From a virus: a stretch of 41,527 nt of DNA. Shown here piece by piece: positions 8,251 through 16,425 of this stretch. How positions within the stretch are numbered: position 1 is the stretch's first letter; each line of letters starts with the position of its first letter. Location of the stretch: positions 1 to 41,527 of IMG/VR virus record IMGVR_UViG_3300046616_000152. One strand, given 5' to 3'. The notes below the pieces were generated by a model, which searched no databases, was not told the origin of the DNA, and was given only the letters and a program-made list of their open reading frames with translations. The position numbers and the translations under genes are program-made.

Positions 8251-8663
8251 TTGGATATTCCCGGCAAGGGGGTGGGATTCAACCCGCGCGGCAGAGTTTT
8301 GGCCGCGTGGATCAGCGCCTTTGCCCTGTCTGTTGATTCCATGATGTGGCCGTCATCGTCGCTATTGATGATGGCCAGCCGCTCTGTCACATCCTCCAGC
8401 GATTCAAGCAGTTGCGCGTATGTAGGCACCACACTGAGCTTGGTCTTACGGAAAGGGGGTGGCGGCACCCGCGTGCCGGCTTCGCCCTGCTGCAGCTTGC
8501 CGCTCTCATCGAAGGACATGCCACGCGGGGCGATGGTCACGGCGGTGGGGATCGATGGCAAAGCCGCCAGATGGTCGGCATATTTGACGTACTGGCCATC
8601 ATCTTCGACCTCAACATCGGCCTTGGCGCCGCGAAACTCGTATCGCTTGATTTCTGCAGTCAT
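8247..8663 (-). CDS. Hypothetical protein with EIKRY...YADHLAA N-terminus (138 aa)
   Basis: The N-terminus carries EIKRYEF and then YVKYADHLAAL. The same two blocks start a different gene at 31006 on the plus strand, so the phage has two proteins built on one small N-terminal module. The middle is Pro-rich (TRVPPPPFRKTKL) and is followed by a helical segment (YAQLLESLEDVTERLAII). The function is unknown. Modules of this kind occur in Ea22/Ead-like phage accessory proteins. Confidence 0.75.
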   Translation of the reverse strand: MTAEIKRYEFRGAKADVEVEDDGQYVKYADHLAALPSIPTAVTIAPRGMSFDESGKLQQGEAGTRVPPPPFRKTKLSVVPTYAQLLESLEDVTERLAIINSDDDGHIMESTDRAKALIHAAKTLPRGLNPTPLPGISK

Positions 8664-8701
8664 GGTGATCTTTCAGGCGGTTCGTCGGGCGAAGGTGGGA
8701 A

Positions 8702-9043
8702 TCAGGCGGGCTCGGCCTGTTGCGCAAGGAAGGCTTGAGTAGCGCGGGCGTACTCGCGCATTTGATCGGCGGTGTAGAGCTGGGTGTGCTCATACACGCC
8801 AGGCTGCAGGGATTGAACGGGCAGTTTCTCAAATCTCGTCTTGCCGTCCAAAACGTTTCTGCTTGCCCAACCGGCAGGCTCAGGCAAGTCGAGCGATACC
8901 GCAGTGGGCTCCAGATACGGCGGCGTGTACCCAGCGGCCAGCAACAGGCCCTGCACCTGCACGGGGATGGCGCGGAATTGTGCCACGCAGTTTGGGCAGA
9001 TGACGTGTTGAGCGTTGGGCTGGGCGATGGCTTGATCTGACAT
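8702..9043 (-). CDS. First gene of the accessory cassette (113 aa)
   Basis: A strong AAAGGAG lies 6 bases before the ATG. The product has one CPNC pair near residue 18, a hydrophobic segment (IPVQVQGLLLAAGYTPPYLE) and a helical end (YTADQMREYARATQAFLAQQ). It is transcribed away from the small regulator at 9134, and the twin palindromes between them overlap its likely promoter, so it is probably repressed by that regulator. I do not recognise a family. Confidence 0.75.
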   Translation of the reverse strand: MSDQAIAQPNAQHVICPNCVAQFRAIPVQVQGLLLAAGYTPPYLEPTAVSLDLPEPAGWASRNVLDGKTRFEKLPVQSLQPGVYEHTQLYTADQMREYARATQAFLAQQAEPA

Positions 9044-9061
9044 GGTGGCTCCTTTGGTTGA

Positions 9062-9117
9062 TTTAATTGTCCGGCAATTAAATACCCTTAGCAAGCTTTA
9101 TTTGTCCGGCAATTAAT
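9062..9117. promoter_or_regulatory. Twin palindromic operators between divergent genes
   Basis: Two sites are centred 35 bp apart. Site 1 (9062-9082) is a perfect palindrome of TTTAATTG and CAATTAAA around TCCGG. Site 2 (9097-9117) is TTTATTTG and CAATTAAT around the same TCCGG. Each is followed by a shared TACCCT. On the minus strand TTGCTA and GACAAT, 17 bases apart, form a promoter-like pair overlapping site 1. On the plus strand TAGAAT (9122-9127) lies 7 bases before the ATG at 9134. The arrangement fits autorepression by the adjacent small DNA-binding protein. Confidence 0.72.
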
Positions 9118-9133
9118 ACCCTAGAATCGCGGC

Positions 9134-9340
9134 ATGACCGAACCGACCGAGCCGCCTAAGCCTCGCCGTGGCCGCAAGCCTGGCGCTACTGGCAAAGCGC
9201 GCACCGGCTACATCGAGGGACGGGTCAGCGATGCGCAAGAAGAGACGTGGGTCGCCGCCGGTGGCATCAAGTGGCTGCGCGCCCTGCTCGATCAATACAC
9301 GCCGGACGCGCTCAAGGCACTACTGAAACCCAAGCCCTGA
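9134..9340 (+). CDS. Small basic DNA-binding regulator, RHH/AT-hook-like (68 aa)
   Basis: The N-terminus has PRRGRKPGATGKART, an AT-hook-like basic patch. A short strand (GYIEGRVSDAQEETW) and helix (GIKWLRALLDQYTPDALKAL) follow and could form a ribbon-helix-helix unit. It is the only plus-strand gene in a 24-kb minus-strand block and starts 17 bp after twin palindromes. No Shine-Dalgarno sequence is seen, and a -10-like TAGAAT lies 7 bases before the ATG, as expected for a leaderless repressor mRNA. It probably represses the divergent cassette starting at 9043. Confidence 0.7.
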   Translation: MTEPTEPPKPRRGRKPGATGKARTGYIEGRVSDAQEETWVAAGGIKWLRALLDQYTPDALKALLKPKP

Positions 9341-9343
9341 ACC

Positions 9344-9360
9344 GTCAAGGAATCCTTGAC
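9344..9360. repeat. Perfect 17-bp palindrome after the regulator gene
   Basis: GTCAAGGA and TCCTTGAC flank a single A, immediately after the stop of the small regulator. With a one-base centre it cannot form a good hairpin loop and no T-run follows, so a protein-binding site is likelier than a terminator. Confidence 0.5.
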
Positions 9361-9399
9361 AGTTGCCCGGCTCTTCCGGCAAAGGGGGTGGGATCAGGC

Positions 9400-9425
9400 A
9401 AAAGAAAAGCCACCCGAAGGTGGCT
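9400..9425 (-). terminator. Rho-independent terminator of the terminase-portal-fibre operon
   Basis: On the minus strand the stem AGCCACC/GGTGGCT with the tetraloop TTCG is followed by TTTCTTTT. It lies between the membrane-protein gene that ends at 9455 and the convergent regulator gene. It closes the long minus-strand transcript that carries the packaging genes. Confidence 0.85.
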
Positions 9426-9454
9426 CACTACCCTGTCCAGCGAAGGCTTTTGGT

Positions 9455-9682
9455 TCAGCTCGGGCGAGCGCGCACCTTTTCCACGACGATATACAAGGCC
9501 AGCGCAAGCACGACCGCTGCAAGTAACCAAGCCGCTGCATCGTTGCCCTCAGGGAATGGCATTTCAAGCAAGCTAGGACCCAGAATAACCGCCGCCAATG
9601 GCCGGCCCATGAAATAACCAGCGGCAACCAACACGGCAGCGAAGCGAAGAAAGCCGAAAAGATGACGCTGAATCATTTGCAT
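9455..9682 (-). CDS. Small membrane protein (75 aa)
   Basis: AGGAGG precedes the ATG with good spacing. Three hydrophobic stretches are visible: FLRFAAVLVAAGYFM, LAAVILGPSLL and AAAWLLAAVVLALALYIVV. A short charged tail (EKVRARPS) follows. It is the last gene before a terminator, behind the esterase and fibre genes. A holin role is possible, but two better holin candidates sit beside the endolysin. An exclusion or envelope role is equally possible. Confidence 0.75.
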   Translation of the reverse strand: MQMIQRHLFGFLRFAAVLVAAGYFMGRPLAAVILGPSLLEMPFPEGNDAAAWLLAAVVLALALYIVVEKVRARPS

Positions 9683-9736
9683 GTTTCCTCCTGTAACAGG
9701 CGAAGTATGCACGAGACAGCGCCCGGTGGCCAATCC

Positions 9737-10528
9737 TCAGGCTGGAATCCGACCCAGCGCCGCGGCGATGTACCGCGCGATGTACTGGAAACCAGCATCC
9801 TGCAGATGGGTGTGCTTCGTGGTGTCCGCGTTGTTCGTGTTGTCGGACAGCGACCACATGCCGCCTACGCCGTTCGTGCCCCACAGCTCCGGCGTCTCGA
9901 AGTCGGTCAGCGACGCGGTGGGGATGTTGAAGGCGCTGGCGCCGGTCCGCACGTCGGCCACGGCATGCGCCCCCATCGCCTTGTAGTTGGCCTTCACATA
10001 GGCGTCGAATGCTCGCAGCTCGTTGTTCGCCTGCACGTTCGTCCGGCCGTATGGCTCGGCCCAGCGCGGCAAGGTGGTGACGATCAGATATTTCCACGGG
10101 TGCGTGGCCTGGCGCTCGGCGATCAGTGATGCCATCTGCGCGGCAGCCTGAAGACCCGTCCAGCCCGCGCCGTAGATGGAGTTGGTGGCCTCCCACAGCA
10201 CCATGACGTTGGTCTTGCCTGATACCCATGCGCCATCGATGTCAGCGGTGGACGAGCTGGGCACATCACCACCGCCAGGGTTCGGCGCACCCAAGTTGAC
10301 CTCGGACAGCCCGCGCATGTTGTTGATCGTCTGACCACCAACACCGAGATTCGGGCATGTGAATTGGCTGTTGATGGGGGCCAACAACCGCACCTCGGCA
10401 TTAATGTAATGCGCCGAGCTAGAGGCATTGGCCCCGGCGACGATGGAATTCCCATCGAAAACCACGTTGGTCTTTGCCGCCGAGTATTTGAGCAGCGGTT
10501 TCCCGCCCATGTAGACAGACTTCAACAT
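9737..10528 (-). CDS. SGNH/GDSL-type hydrolase, tail-associated esterase
   Basis: Block I reads VVFDGNSIVAG with the candidate nucleophile Ser28. A central LWEATNSI could supply the oxyanion-hole Asn. The C-terminal NADTTKHTHLQDAG carries the expected Asp/His pair. The protein is 263 aa from the ATG at 10528; a TTG 6 bases upstream is an alternative start. Phage SGNH proteins often deacetylate surface polysaccharide or O-antigen. The gene directly follows a tail-fibre gene, so it probably acts on the host surface as part of, or together with, the fibre. It has GNS where the classical motif is GDS. Confidence 0.83.
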   Translation of the reverse strand: MLKSVYMGGKPLLKYSAAKTNVVFDGNSIVAGANASSSAHYINAEVRLLAPINSQFTCPNLGVGGQTINNMRGLSEVNLGAPNPGGGDVPSSSTADIDGAWVSGKTNVMVLWEATNSIYGAGWTGLQAAAQMASLIAERQATHPWKYLIVTTLPRWAEPYGRTNVQANNELRAFDAYVKANYKAMGAHAVADVRTGASAFNIPTASLTDFETPELWGTNGVGGMWSLSDNTNNADTTKHTHLQDAGFQYIARYIAAALGRIPA

Positions 10529-10530
10529 GA

Positions 10531-12087
10531 TCAACTCACACCCGTGCCGCGCAAGTTCAGCATCGGGTTCAGGTTGGCCTGACTCATGCTGATACCGATG
10601 TAGTAGCGCGATGCTGGCACGCCGCTGAACGTGTGCACGTTGAGCCAGGTGGTGGGTGTGGCAGAGCGCGCGACCTCAATCAGGATGGTGCCCGCCGTCC
10701 TGTCGAAGCGAAGCCGAGCGATGTCGCCAATTTGGCCTGTCACAGAGTTTGTCGCAGCTCCCTCGACGCCAGCCGTGACCGCCCGATAGAAGCCAGTGCC
10801 CGGGTTCACCCCTCGCAAACCGTATGCCATGTTGGCGAAGGTGCCAGGAACTTGCGCAGTTTTGAGGCCCAGGAAATGCGCACCCACCGCAGCGCTGCCG
10901 TTCACATACGAAATGAAACCGTCTGCTGTGGAGGCAAAGCTCAGCGTGGAGATGCCGATACCGTTGAAGCCGGAACCGGATCCGTCGTGTGTGTAGTTCC
11001 AGCCTGCCGTGCCATCGCCCGATTCTGTGACGGCGGTGAGCGTGCCGATCCGCAGCGGCGTATTCACCGATCCGACGTTGTTTGTCACGGCGGTGGCGGC
11101 GATGGAAACCGTTTCGTTGCCGGCCGCGTCCTTCAGGTTGTTCGTGCCGGGCTTGGTGTAGGCCAGGGTCACGGCCTCGCCGAAGTTCACGCCACTGGCC
11201 AGCGTCAGGTTGAAGTGGGTGGAGTCCACCGTGGCGATGCTGTTGATTGCCCGCGCGGAGCCTGCGACGTTCGCGGTGAAGGCACTGGCGGCAGGCAGAG
11301 CACCGGACAGCGCTTCGCTCATGGTGACGTTGATCACGGTCGGCGAGGCATTGGCAACTATGAAGCTGGCGAAGGTCGGCGGCAGCACGTCCACAAAGTT
11401 TGCCGTGGCTAGGTCGGCCGATTGCGTCCAGGAGTAGAAAACCGTGCCAGACCGGCGGTAGATCGCCAAGGTGTTGATCACGCCGCTCACGTTCGCGGTG
11501 CCGACGTTGGAATAACCCGAACTAGTGGCGAGCTCGTGGAAGTCAGCGGAGAAGGTCGGCACATTCACGCCATCGGCGATCACGTCGAGCACCATGCTGT
11601 TGCCATCGACCGCGCCCGTGGCGTTGACCGAGAACGCCAACGCGCCGGTCATAAAGTACTTTCCCATGTCGCCCTGGGAGTAGGTGAAGGGAATTGCAGC
11701 GGCGAACGGAACCGACACACTGCCGCCATTCCCACCCCCTTCCACCGAGAATGCGGCTGCGGTATCAACACCAGTGAGGACGACAGGCACACCATCAGAC
11801 TGGCGCACGAAACGCTGACCAGGCGGGCGAAAAGCGAGCACAGCGCCGGAGTCGTACGAGAACGCACCGATGGCCGAAGCCTTGATGCGGATCACCACCG
11901 CGTTTGTGTACGGCCCAAAGGTTTGATCTGCAGTCGAATTGGCGCTGCCCTGCACTGCCGGAAGGTTGGGCAAACCGCCTGCAACAGCCGTTGCGGTGTA
12001 AGTGCCACCGAGCCACGCGATCTTCAGCGACTGGCCGGCTTGCACCGTCACATCAACCGAGTTGCCATTCTGTACGATCTTGCTCAT
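10531..12087 (-). CDS. Large tail fibre/spike protein with SwmB/Ig-like domain
   Basis: The 518-aa protein starts MSKIVQNGNSVDVTVQAGQS. Its middle has a domain (about residues 245-350) with PPTFASFIVANASPTVINVT, MSEAL and TLAYTKPGTNNLKDAAGNE, which is the SwmB/Ig-like pattern. The C-terminal part resembles a carbohydrate-binding beta-sandwich (GWNYTHDGSGSGFNGIG, RYYIGISMSQANLN). It overlaps the upstream gene by 4 bases and is followed by the SGNH esterase. Together these two look like a receptor-binding and depolymerising cassette, placed unusually between portal and scaffold. Confidence 0.75.
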   Translation of the reverse strand: MSKIVQNGNSVDVTVQAGQSLKIAWLGGTYTATAVAGGLPNLPAVQGSANSTADQTFGPYTNAVVIRIKASAIGAFSYDSGAVLAFRPPGQRFVRQSDGVPVVLTGVDTAAAFSVEGGGNGGSVSVPFAAAIPFTYSQGDMGKYFMTGALAFSVNATGAVDGNSMVLDVIADGVNVPTFSADFHELATSSGYSNVGTANVSGVINTLAIYRRSGTVFYSWTQSADLATANFVDVLPPTFASFIVANASPTVINVTMSEALSGALPAASAFTANVAGSARAINSIATVDSTHFNLTLASGVNFGEAVTLAYTKPGTNNLKDAAGNETVSIAATAVTNNVGSVNTPLRIGTLTAVTESGDGTAGWNYTHDGSGSGFNGIGISTLSFASTADGFISYVNGSAAVGAHFLGLKTAQVPGTFANMAYGLRGVNPGTGFYRAVTAGVEGAATNSVTGQIGDIARLRFDRTAGTILIEVARSATPTTWLNVHTFSGVPASRYYIGISMSQANLNPMLNLRGTGVS

Positions 12088-12584
12088 GCTTGACTTTCTG
12101 ACAGCTTCACAGCGTCTGATGCCGATTCCTCGGCGTTGATGATGATGGGTTCTTCGAGAATTACGTCGCCCCACGGCCCGCGTAGCGCAATAGAAACCTG
12201 CTCCGGGGTATATGGATCTGGCACTTCAGCCAGCGCCAGCAGCGCTTCAAACATCGGCGCGATGACGGGGTTTGACTCAGCAATGGAGCGCATTTGCGAG
12301 CGCGTGCCAGCCATGCCGATATCGAACTTGCCCTGCTTGACCAGATCCATTGCCCAATGCGTGTTGCGGTCCGTCTCACCCATAGACACCAAGCCGTCGA
12401 GGAAAGCACCACCATTCGGCCCGAGCGTTGCAAGGATGGTCCCGACCCCAATCTCGGTAGGCACGATGCGCACCCGTCCGACGCTCAGAATGTCGGCGAC
12501 GGCCTGATCGTCGCCAGTCTCGACAAACGAGTCGCAGGCCGGCGTGGACAGGATCAGGCTCTGCAAGACGCGGCGATGGTTCAT
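12084..12584 (-). CDS. Conserved protein between portal and fibre (166 aa)
   Basis: The 166-aa product is mildly acidic and helical, with SIAESNPVIAPMFEALLALA and ALRGPWGDVILEEPIIINAE among its clearer segments. It overlaps the portal gene by 4 bases (ATGA) and the fibre gene by 4 bases, so all three are translationally coupled. No domain is recognised. Its last codons contain a 14-base sequence that is repeated just before the portal start. Confidence 0.75.
   Translation of the reverse strand: MNHRRVLQSLILSTPACDSFVETGDDQAVADILSVGRVRIVPTEIGVGTILATLGPNGGAFLDGLVSMGETDRNTHWAMDLVKQGKFDIGMAGTRSQMRSIAESNPVIAPMFEALLALAEVPDPYTPEQVSIALRGPWGDVILEEPIIINAEESASDAVKLSESQA
12104..12117. repeat. 14-bp direct repeat before the fibre gene start
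   Basis: GCTTCACAGCGTCT occurs here and at 14847-14860. In both places it lies just upstream (on the minus strand) of a start codon reading ATGAGCAA. Confidence 0.7.
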
Positions 12585-14839
12585 TCAGCCGCTCCTGCTG
12601 GCTCTGGCGCGTTCTCAGCCGCTTGCGCTGACCGCTCGGCATTGCGCTCTGAGGTTTGCGCCGAAAGCGCAGCCGTATCACGAGCGGTGTTGTTTCGCAT
12701 CTCTTCGATGATGATCTTGGTCCGGTTGTCCTGGTCCGTCTTGTAATAGTCGAACTTCAGCTTTTCCTGCTCCAGCTTCGCATCAAACTGCGCTTGCATT
12801 GCAGCCCGGTCGGCGTCTCGCGCATCGTTGGATGCTTGCAATTCGAGCTGGCCGCGCGTCTCTTGCAGCTTGGCCTGCGCCTTCATCTGCTCCATTTCCA
12901 TCGAGAGCTTCGTCTCGGCCTGCATCTTCTGCGCCTCGCCCTGCAGCTTCATCTGCGCGATCTGCAGCTGCGGGTCAGGAGGTGGCTGTTGTGGCGGGAT
13001 GGGCTGCTCACCCGGGTCGGTCCAGAACTCGCCAACGTTCTTGTAGCCCGCTGCCTCGGCCATCTTGGAGTGCACGTTGTAGATTTGCTTCGGCTTGAGC
13101 AGCATCGGACCCAGAGGTGTAGCCATCATGGCCATCTGAGCCTGCGACATGCCCTGCAGCATCGCCATTTGTTGGTTCCGATCACCAGTGCCCAGGCCGA
13201 CATTGATCGTCATGTCGTAGCTGTCGCGCCACTCGTTGGGGTCGTACTCCACGAACTTATCGAGCAGGCGGAAGGCAATCTTCTCCATCTCGCCATCGGT
13301 GAACAGCTTGAGCAAGCCCTGAAACATCGGCTTCATGCCGGTTTCAGCGAAGACGCGTGCGATCAGTTCAACACGGGCTTGTGCGGCGTTGGCCGTCTGC
13401 TGCACTTCAACCGCCGTCTTGTCGTTGCGCAGGACGTTTGCGTCAAGGCCCTGCTGTGCGCGCGAGACACCGGTGCGCCGCTCGCCCATGCTGTCCACGT
13501 ACTCCAGCAGCGGCAGGGTCTGGCCGCCGACAAACGGCACGACCTCGGAGCGGATTGAATCGAGGGAACGGGCGCGGATGATGCCGCCAGCGCGGGAGTC
13601 CAACAAGTCATCGATATTGACCATCGGCGAGCCTGACGCATCCGTCTGCACCACCGTACGCGCGTTGTTCGCCAGGTACGCCGAATCCATCATCTGGCGC
13701 GTAAGCTCGGTCTTCAAGCGTTGCAGATCGCTCATCGTCTCGGCAACCGACATTCCATCGAAGCGGTGCGGGTTCAGGATCGGCGAGAACATCGCCACAG
13801 GAACATGCGAGCACTCTTCCTGACTCAGGATCTTGTCCTTCAGCCGGTAGATTTCCAGGCGCTCAGCAACGCCATCGCCATCGGCATCGACCAGCACCCA
13901 TTCGCGGTACAAGATGCCCTGCGTCTGTGATTCGTCATCGGTCGACGTGCTGATGCTCTCGCCGATGTAGCCCGTTTCCGCCGTGTTGGAGCGGTTCTGG
14001 CGATAAGCCGCGTCAGGGCTCAGGTTCGTCTCGTCGCTGGCGGTCAGGTCGTCGGCTTCAACATCATCGAAGCCCATTTCGTGCAGCTCAGACAGCGTGA
14101 CGGGCATCACCTGGCCGACATACGGGCATTCCGCAAGCAATGGGCTAACCCAATCGCGCTTCACAAGCAGGCGCTCGGGCTGGATGCACTCGACCTTGAT
14201 GGTCTTGCGCTCTTCCATCTTGAACAGGCGAGCATTGATCAGCGACGGCCCCATCATGGGCTGACCCGTCATTGGGTCGATTGCTGGCTGACCATCAGGC
14301 CCTGCCATCGGCTGCGGAGGAAGCTGCTCCGTCGCCTCGATGTCCCAGCCCTCGGTGACGATCAGCATGGCAAGCGACATCTCATCGACGCCACGCACAT
14401 TCTTCACCGTCTTGGTGCGCTTGGTCTCCTTGCGCCAGGTGACAACGCCATTCTTGACGAGCAGAGCGTCCTTGAACGCCGTGTACAGCACCAGGAAGCC
14501 AGGATTCTGCTTGTAGAAAACGTAGTTGCAGACCGATGTAGCCTGCTCAGCGCCGTCAACGTCTTCGGCCTTGGTCGGCTCGAAGCACACAGCCTTGTCG
14601 GTGCTGGAGAAGATCTTCAGGAGCGACGGGAGAATCCACTCAACCGTGTCCTGCACTTCGCTGGTGACGATCTCGGAATGGCCTTCTTCCTCGTTGCCGT
14701 AGGGCTCGCGGTAGTACTCCCGCATAGCTTTCTCGCGCTCGGTGCCGAGCTGGCCCCAGGTGTAGGCCGATGCGTCCTCTTCGTGACGCTGGACGATGGA
14801 GAGAATCTCGTCGTCCTTCATTTTGGTCTTTTTGCTCAT
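12581..14839 (-). CDS. Portal protein (P22-like)
   Basis: The 752-aa protein begins with an acidic helical head (ILSIVQRHEEDASAYTWGQL) and has the conserved SEIVTSEVQDTVEWILPSLL segment near residue 57, typical of large podovirus portals. Regions such as VPVAMFSPILNPHRFDGMSV and GVSRAQQGLDANVLRNDKTA fit the portal core. The last 150 residues are Gln/Ala/Glu-rich coiled coil, as expected for a P22-type barrel. The length is close to P22 portal. It forms the dodecameric DNA gate at the capsid vertex. Terminase genes precede it. Confidence 0.92.
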   Translation of the reverse strand: MSKKTKMKDDEILSIVQRHEEDASAYTWGQLGTEREKAMREYYREPYGNEEEGHSEIVTSEVQDTVEWILPSLLKIFSSTDKAVCFEPTKAEDVDGAEQATSVCNYVFYKQNPGFLVLYTAFKDALLVKNGVVTWRKETKRTKTVKNVRGVDEMSLAMLIVTEGWDIEATEQLPPQPMAGPDGQPAIDPMTGQPMMGPSLINARLFKMEERKTIKVECIQPERLLVKRDWVSPLLAECPYVGQVMPVTLSELHEMGFDDVEADDLTASDETNLSPDAAYRQNRSNTAETGYIGESISTSTDDESQTQGILYREWVLVDADGDGVAERLEIYRLKDKILSQEECSHVPVAMFSPILNPHRFDGMSVAETMSDLQRLKTELTRQMMDSAYLANNARTVVQTDASGSPMVNIDDLLDSRAGGIIRARSLDSIRSEVVPFVGGQTLPLLEYVDSMGERRTGVSRAQQGLDANVLRNDKTAVEVQQTANAAQARVELIARVFAETGMKPMFQGLLKLFTDGEMEKIAFRLLDKFVEYDPNEWRDSYDMTINVGLGTGDRNQQMAMLQGMSQAQMAMMATPLGPMLLKPKQIYNVHSKMAEAAGYKNVGEFWTDPGEQPIPPQQPPPDPQLQIAQMKLQGEAQKMQAETKLSMEMEQMKAQAKLQETRGQLELQASNDARDADRAAMQAQFDAKLEQEKLKFDYYKTDQDNRTKIIIEEMRNNTARDTAALSAQTSERNAERSAQAAENAPEPAGAAE

Positions 14840-14868
14840 CCCGACTGCTTCACAGCGTCTTGGTTCAT
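14836..14868 (-). CDS. Ten-residue leader minigene coupled to portal
   Basis: A short frame reading MNQDAVKQSG starts 4 bases after the stop of the 99-aa gene. Its TGA overlaps the portal ATG as ATGA. AAGG lies upstream of its ATG. The portal start itself has only a weak ribosome site, so this minigene may deliver ribosomes to it. It may also be a chance frame. Confidence 0.4.
   Translation of the reverse strand: MNQDAVKQSG
14847..14860. repeat. 14-bp direct repeat before the portal start
   Basis: This is the second copy of GCTTCACAGCGTCT (first at 12104-12117). It encodes part of the 10-residue minigene ahead of portal. Confidence 0.7.
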
Positions 14869-14872
14869 CGCA

Positions 14873-15172
14873 CTACGCCTTTTTTCGCTTGGGCTTGGCG
14901 GGGGCCGGATCAGGTGGCGGCGGTTCTGGCGCGAAGTACTCGGCGACAACATCAGCCCGGGCTTTCTCCAGTCCAGCCCATGAAGTTGGCGACGGCTCAA
15001 CCTCGATCTCCACCATCTCAGCCTTCACCTCGTCAACCGGTGACGCGTCCTCAACCTTGTCAAGATGGACGTCTGCCGGCTCGGGCATCAGGTGATCCGC
15101 AAGAGCTTCGGCAAAGTTCGGCCGGCCTTGCGCGATCATGCGGATCGTGTGAATCAGTTCATCTTTTGTCAT
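14873..15172 (-). CDS. Acidic/proline-rich protein between terminase and portal (99 aa)
   Basis: A short helical start (MTKDELIHTIRMIAQGRPNF) is followed by an acidic middle and a Pro-rich end that finishes PKRKKA. It overlaps the large terminase gene by 4 bases. Small proteins in this place are common in phages with PBSX-like terminases. Low-complexity ends suggest a disordered linker or assembly factor. No domain is recognised. Confidence 0.75.
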   Translation of the reverse strand: MTKDELIHTIRMIAQGRPNFAEALADHLMPEPADVHLDKVEDASPVDEVKAEMVEIEVEPSPTSWAGLEKARADVVAEYFAPEPPPPDPAPAKPKRKKA

Positions 15173-16425
15173 GCGATTCGCCTTGTCTTGTACACGATGG
15201 GTTTCGCTGCTTCGGCGTTGCCCATCTCATCTACAGCCATCGCGGCATATCGAAACATGTCCGCACCGTGTGAATACTGGTCGTGCATCGGCTCACCCGG
15301 CTCGTTCGTCCGCTGATTGATGAGTCGCTGGTAACGTTTCAGGCATTCTAATAGTCTTTGTAACTTTTCGTAATCAAAATAAACACGCGGAAACATCAAT
15401 CTAGCGGCTTTTATGCCCTCTTCGACGCTGACACGAGGCAAAACCTTCACATTCCGGCCCATCGCTTTCAGGGATTCTTCGGTGCTTTTGCCCGTCTTGA
15501 AGTCCTTGGCCGCCCCGTCGTGAGGAATGAAATCGATGCCCCATCGCCACTTGCGTTTCTCGATCTCCGTCACGTAGTGATCAAGTGTGCGGTAGCTGTC
15601 CTCGATGTAATCAAGACACCGTACTTCCGCGCCAGAACGCTGGAAGAAGCCGATGGCCATGGAGTCGGCCCAGCCCAAGTCCCACACGGTGTGAACGCTC
15701 AGAAGCGGGTCATACGGCACCAGACGAACACGGTTTTCCTCGTACAGCTTGGCGATCTCGTTGCGGTAGATGGCGCCGGCTGCAACACGCTTGGGCACAC
15801 CCTCCCAAATGTTGTCGTAGCTCTCAGGATCGCGGCGCAACGTGTCCTGGCGCTCCTTCTCCAGCACCACAGGGAAGAAAGGGTTGTCCTTCCAGTTCAT
15901 CTGCACGACAAAGGCGTCATCACTCTCCTGCGGCCGGTTGGCGACGAAGCGAACATACGTCTCATCGGTGTCCATGTCAGGATTGAGCGTGACCCACACT
16001 TCGGAGCCATCTTTGCGAATGGTCGGCGTGAGCACATCCCAGGACCGCTTTGTGACAACCTGCGCTTCCTCGATCCACACCCGGTCAACGCCCTCGAAGG
16101 ACTTGATCGATTCCACGGTGTGCTGTGCCAAACCAGCGAACAGGAACAAACTGCCGTTGGCGTGGCGAATCTCGTTCTCCAGCACCTCGAAGCTCGCTCC
16201 CATGCCCAGGGCCTGGATCTGATCGCTCAGCAGCCGGTGCACCGAATCCTTAATTGACTTCTGCACCTCACGAGTGCAGAGAATGCGCAATGGACGCTGC
16301 GAAGCCTGGATCAGCAAAGCCTGAGCGAACGCCCACGACTTGCCACTACCCCGGCCGCCGTGCGCCACCTTGTAGCGCTTGGGCAGGAACAGACAAGACA
16401 GCTTTGCCGGAAATTGGATCTTCAA
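15169..16425 (-). CDS. terL: Terminase large subunit (PBSX/Terminase_3 type)
   Basis: The 418-aa protein has a Walker A motif GGRGSGKS at residues 23-30 and a Walker B VWIEEA at 116-121. The nuclease domain starts near VWDLGWADS (Asp249), with PHDGAAKD (Asp303) and HDQYSHGADMFRYA near residue 390 as further acidic sites. This combination defines the DNA-packaging motor and nuclease that loads and cuts phage DNA at the portal. It overlaps the small subunit gene by 4 bases. The length is normal for the family. Confidence 0.96.
   Translation of the reverse strand: MKIQFPAKLSCLFLPKRYKVAHGGRGSGKSWAFAQALLIQASQRPLRILCTREVQKSIKDSVHRLLSDQIQALGMGASFEVLENEIRHANGSLFLFAGLAQHTVESIKSFEGVDRVWIEEAQVVTKRSWDVLTPTIRKDGSEVWVTLNPDMDTDETYVRFVANRPQESDDAFVVQMNWKDNPFFPVVLEKERQDTLRRDPESYDNIWEGVPKRVAAGAIYRNEIAKLYEENRVRLVPYDPLLSVHTVWDLGWADSMAIGFFQRSGAEVRCLDYIEDSYRTLDHYVTEIEKRKWRWGIDFIPHDGAAKDFKTGKSTEESLKAMGRNVKVLPRVSVEEGIKAARLMFPRVYFDYEKLQRLLECLKRYQRLINQRTNEPGEPMHDQYSHGADMFRYAAMAVDEMGNAEAAKPIVYKTRRIA

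Noticed and set aside
9344-9360. Terminator for the small regulator gene
   Set aside because: The palindrome has a single-base centre and no T-run.
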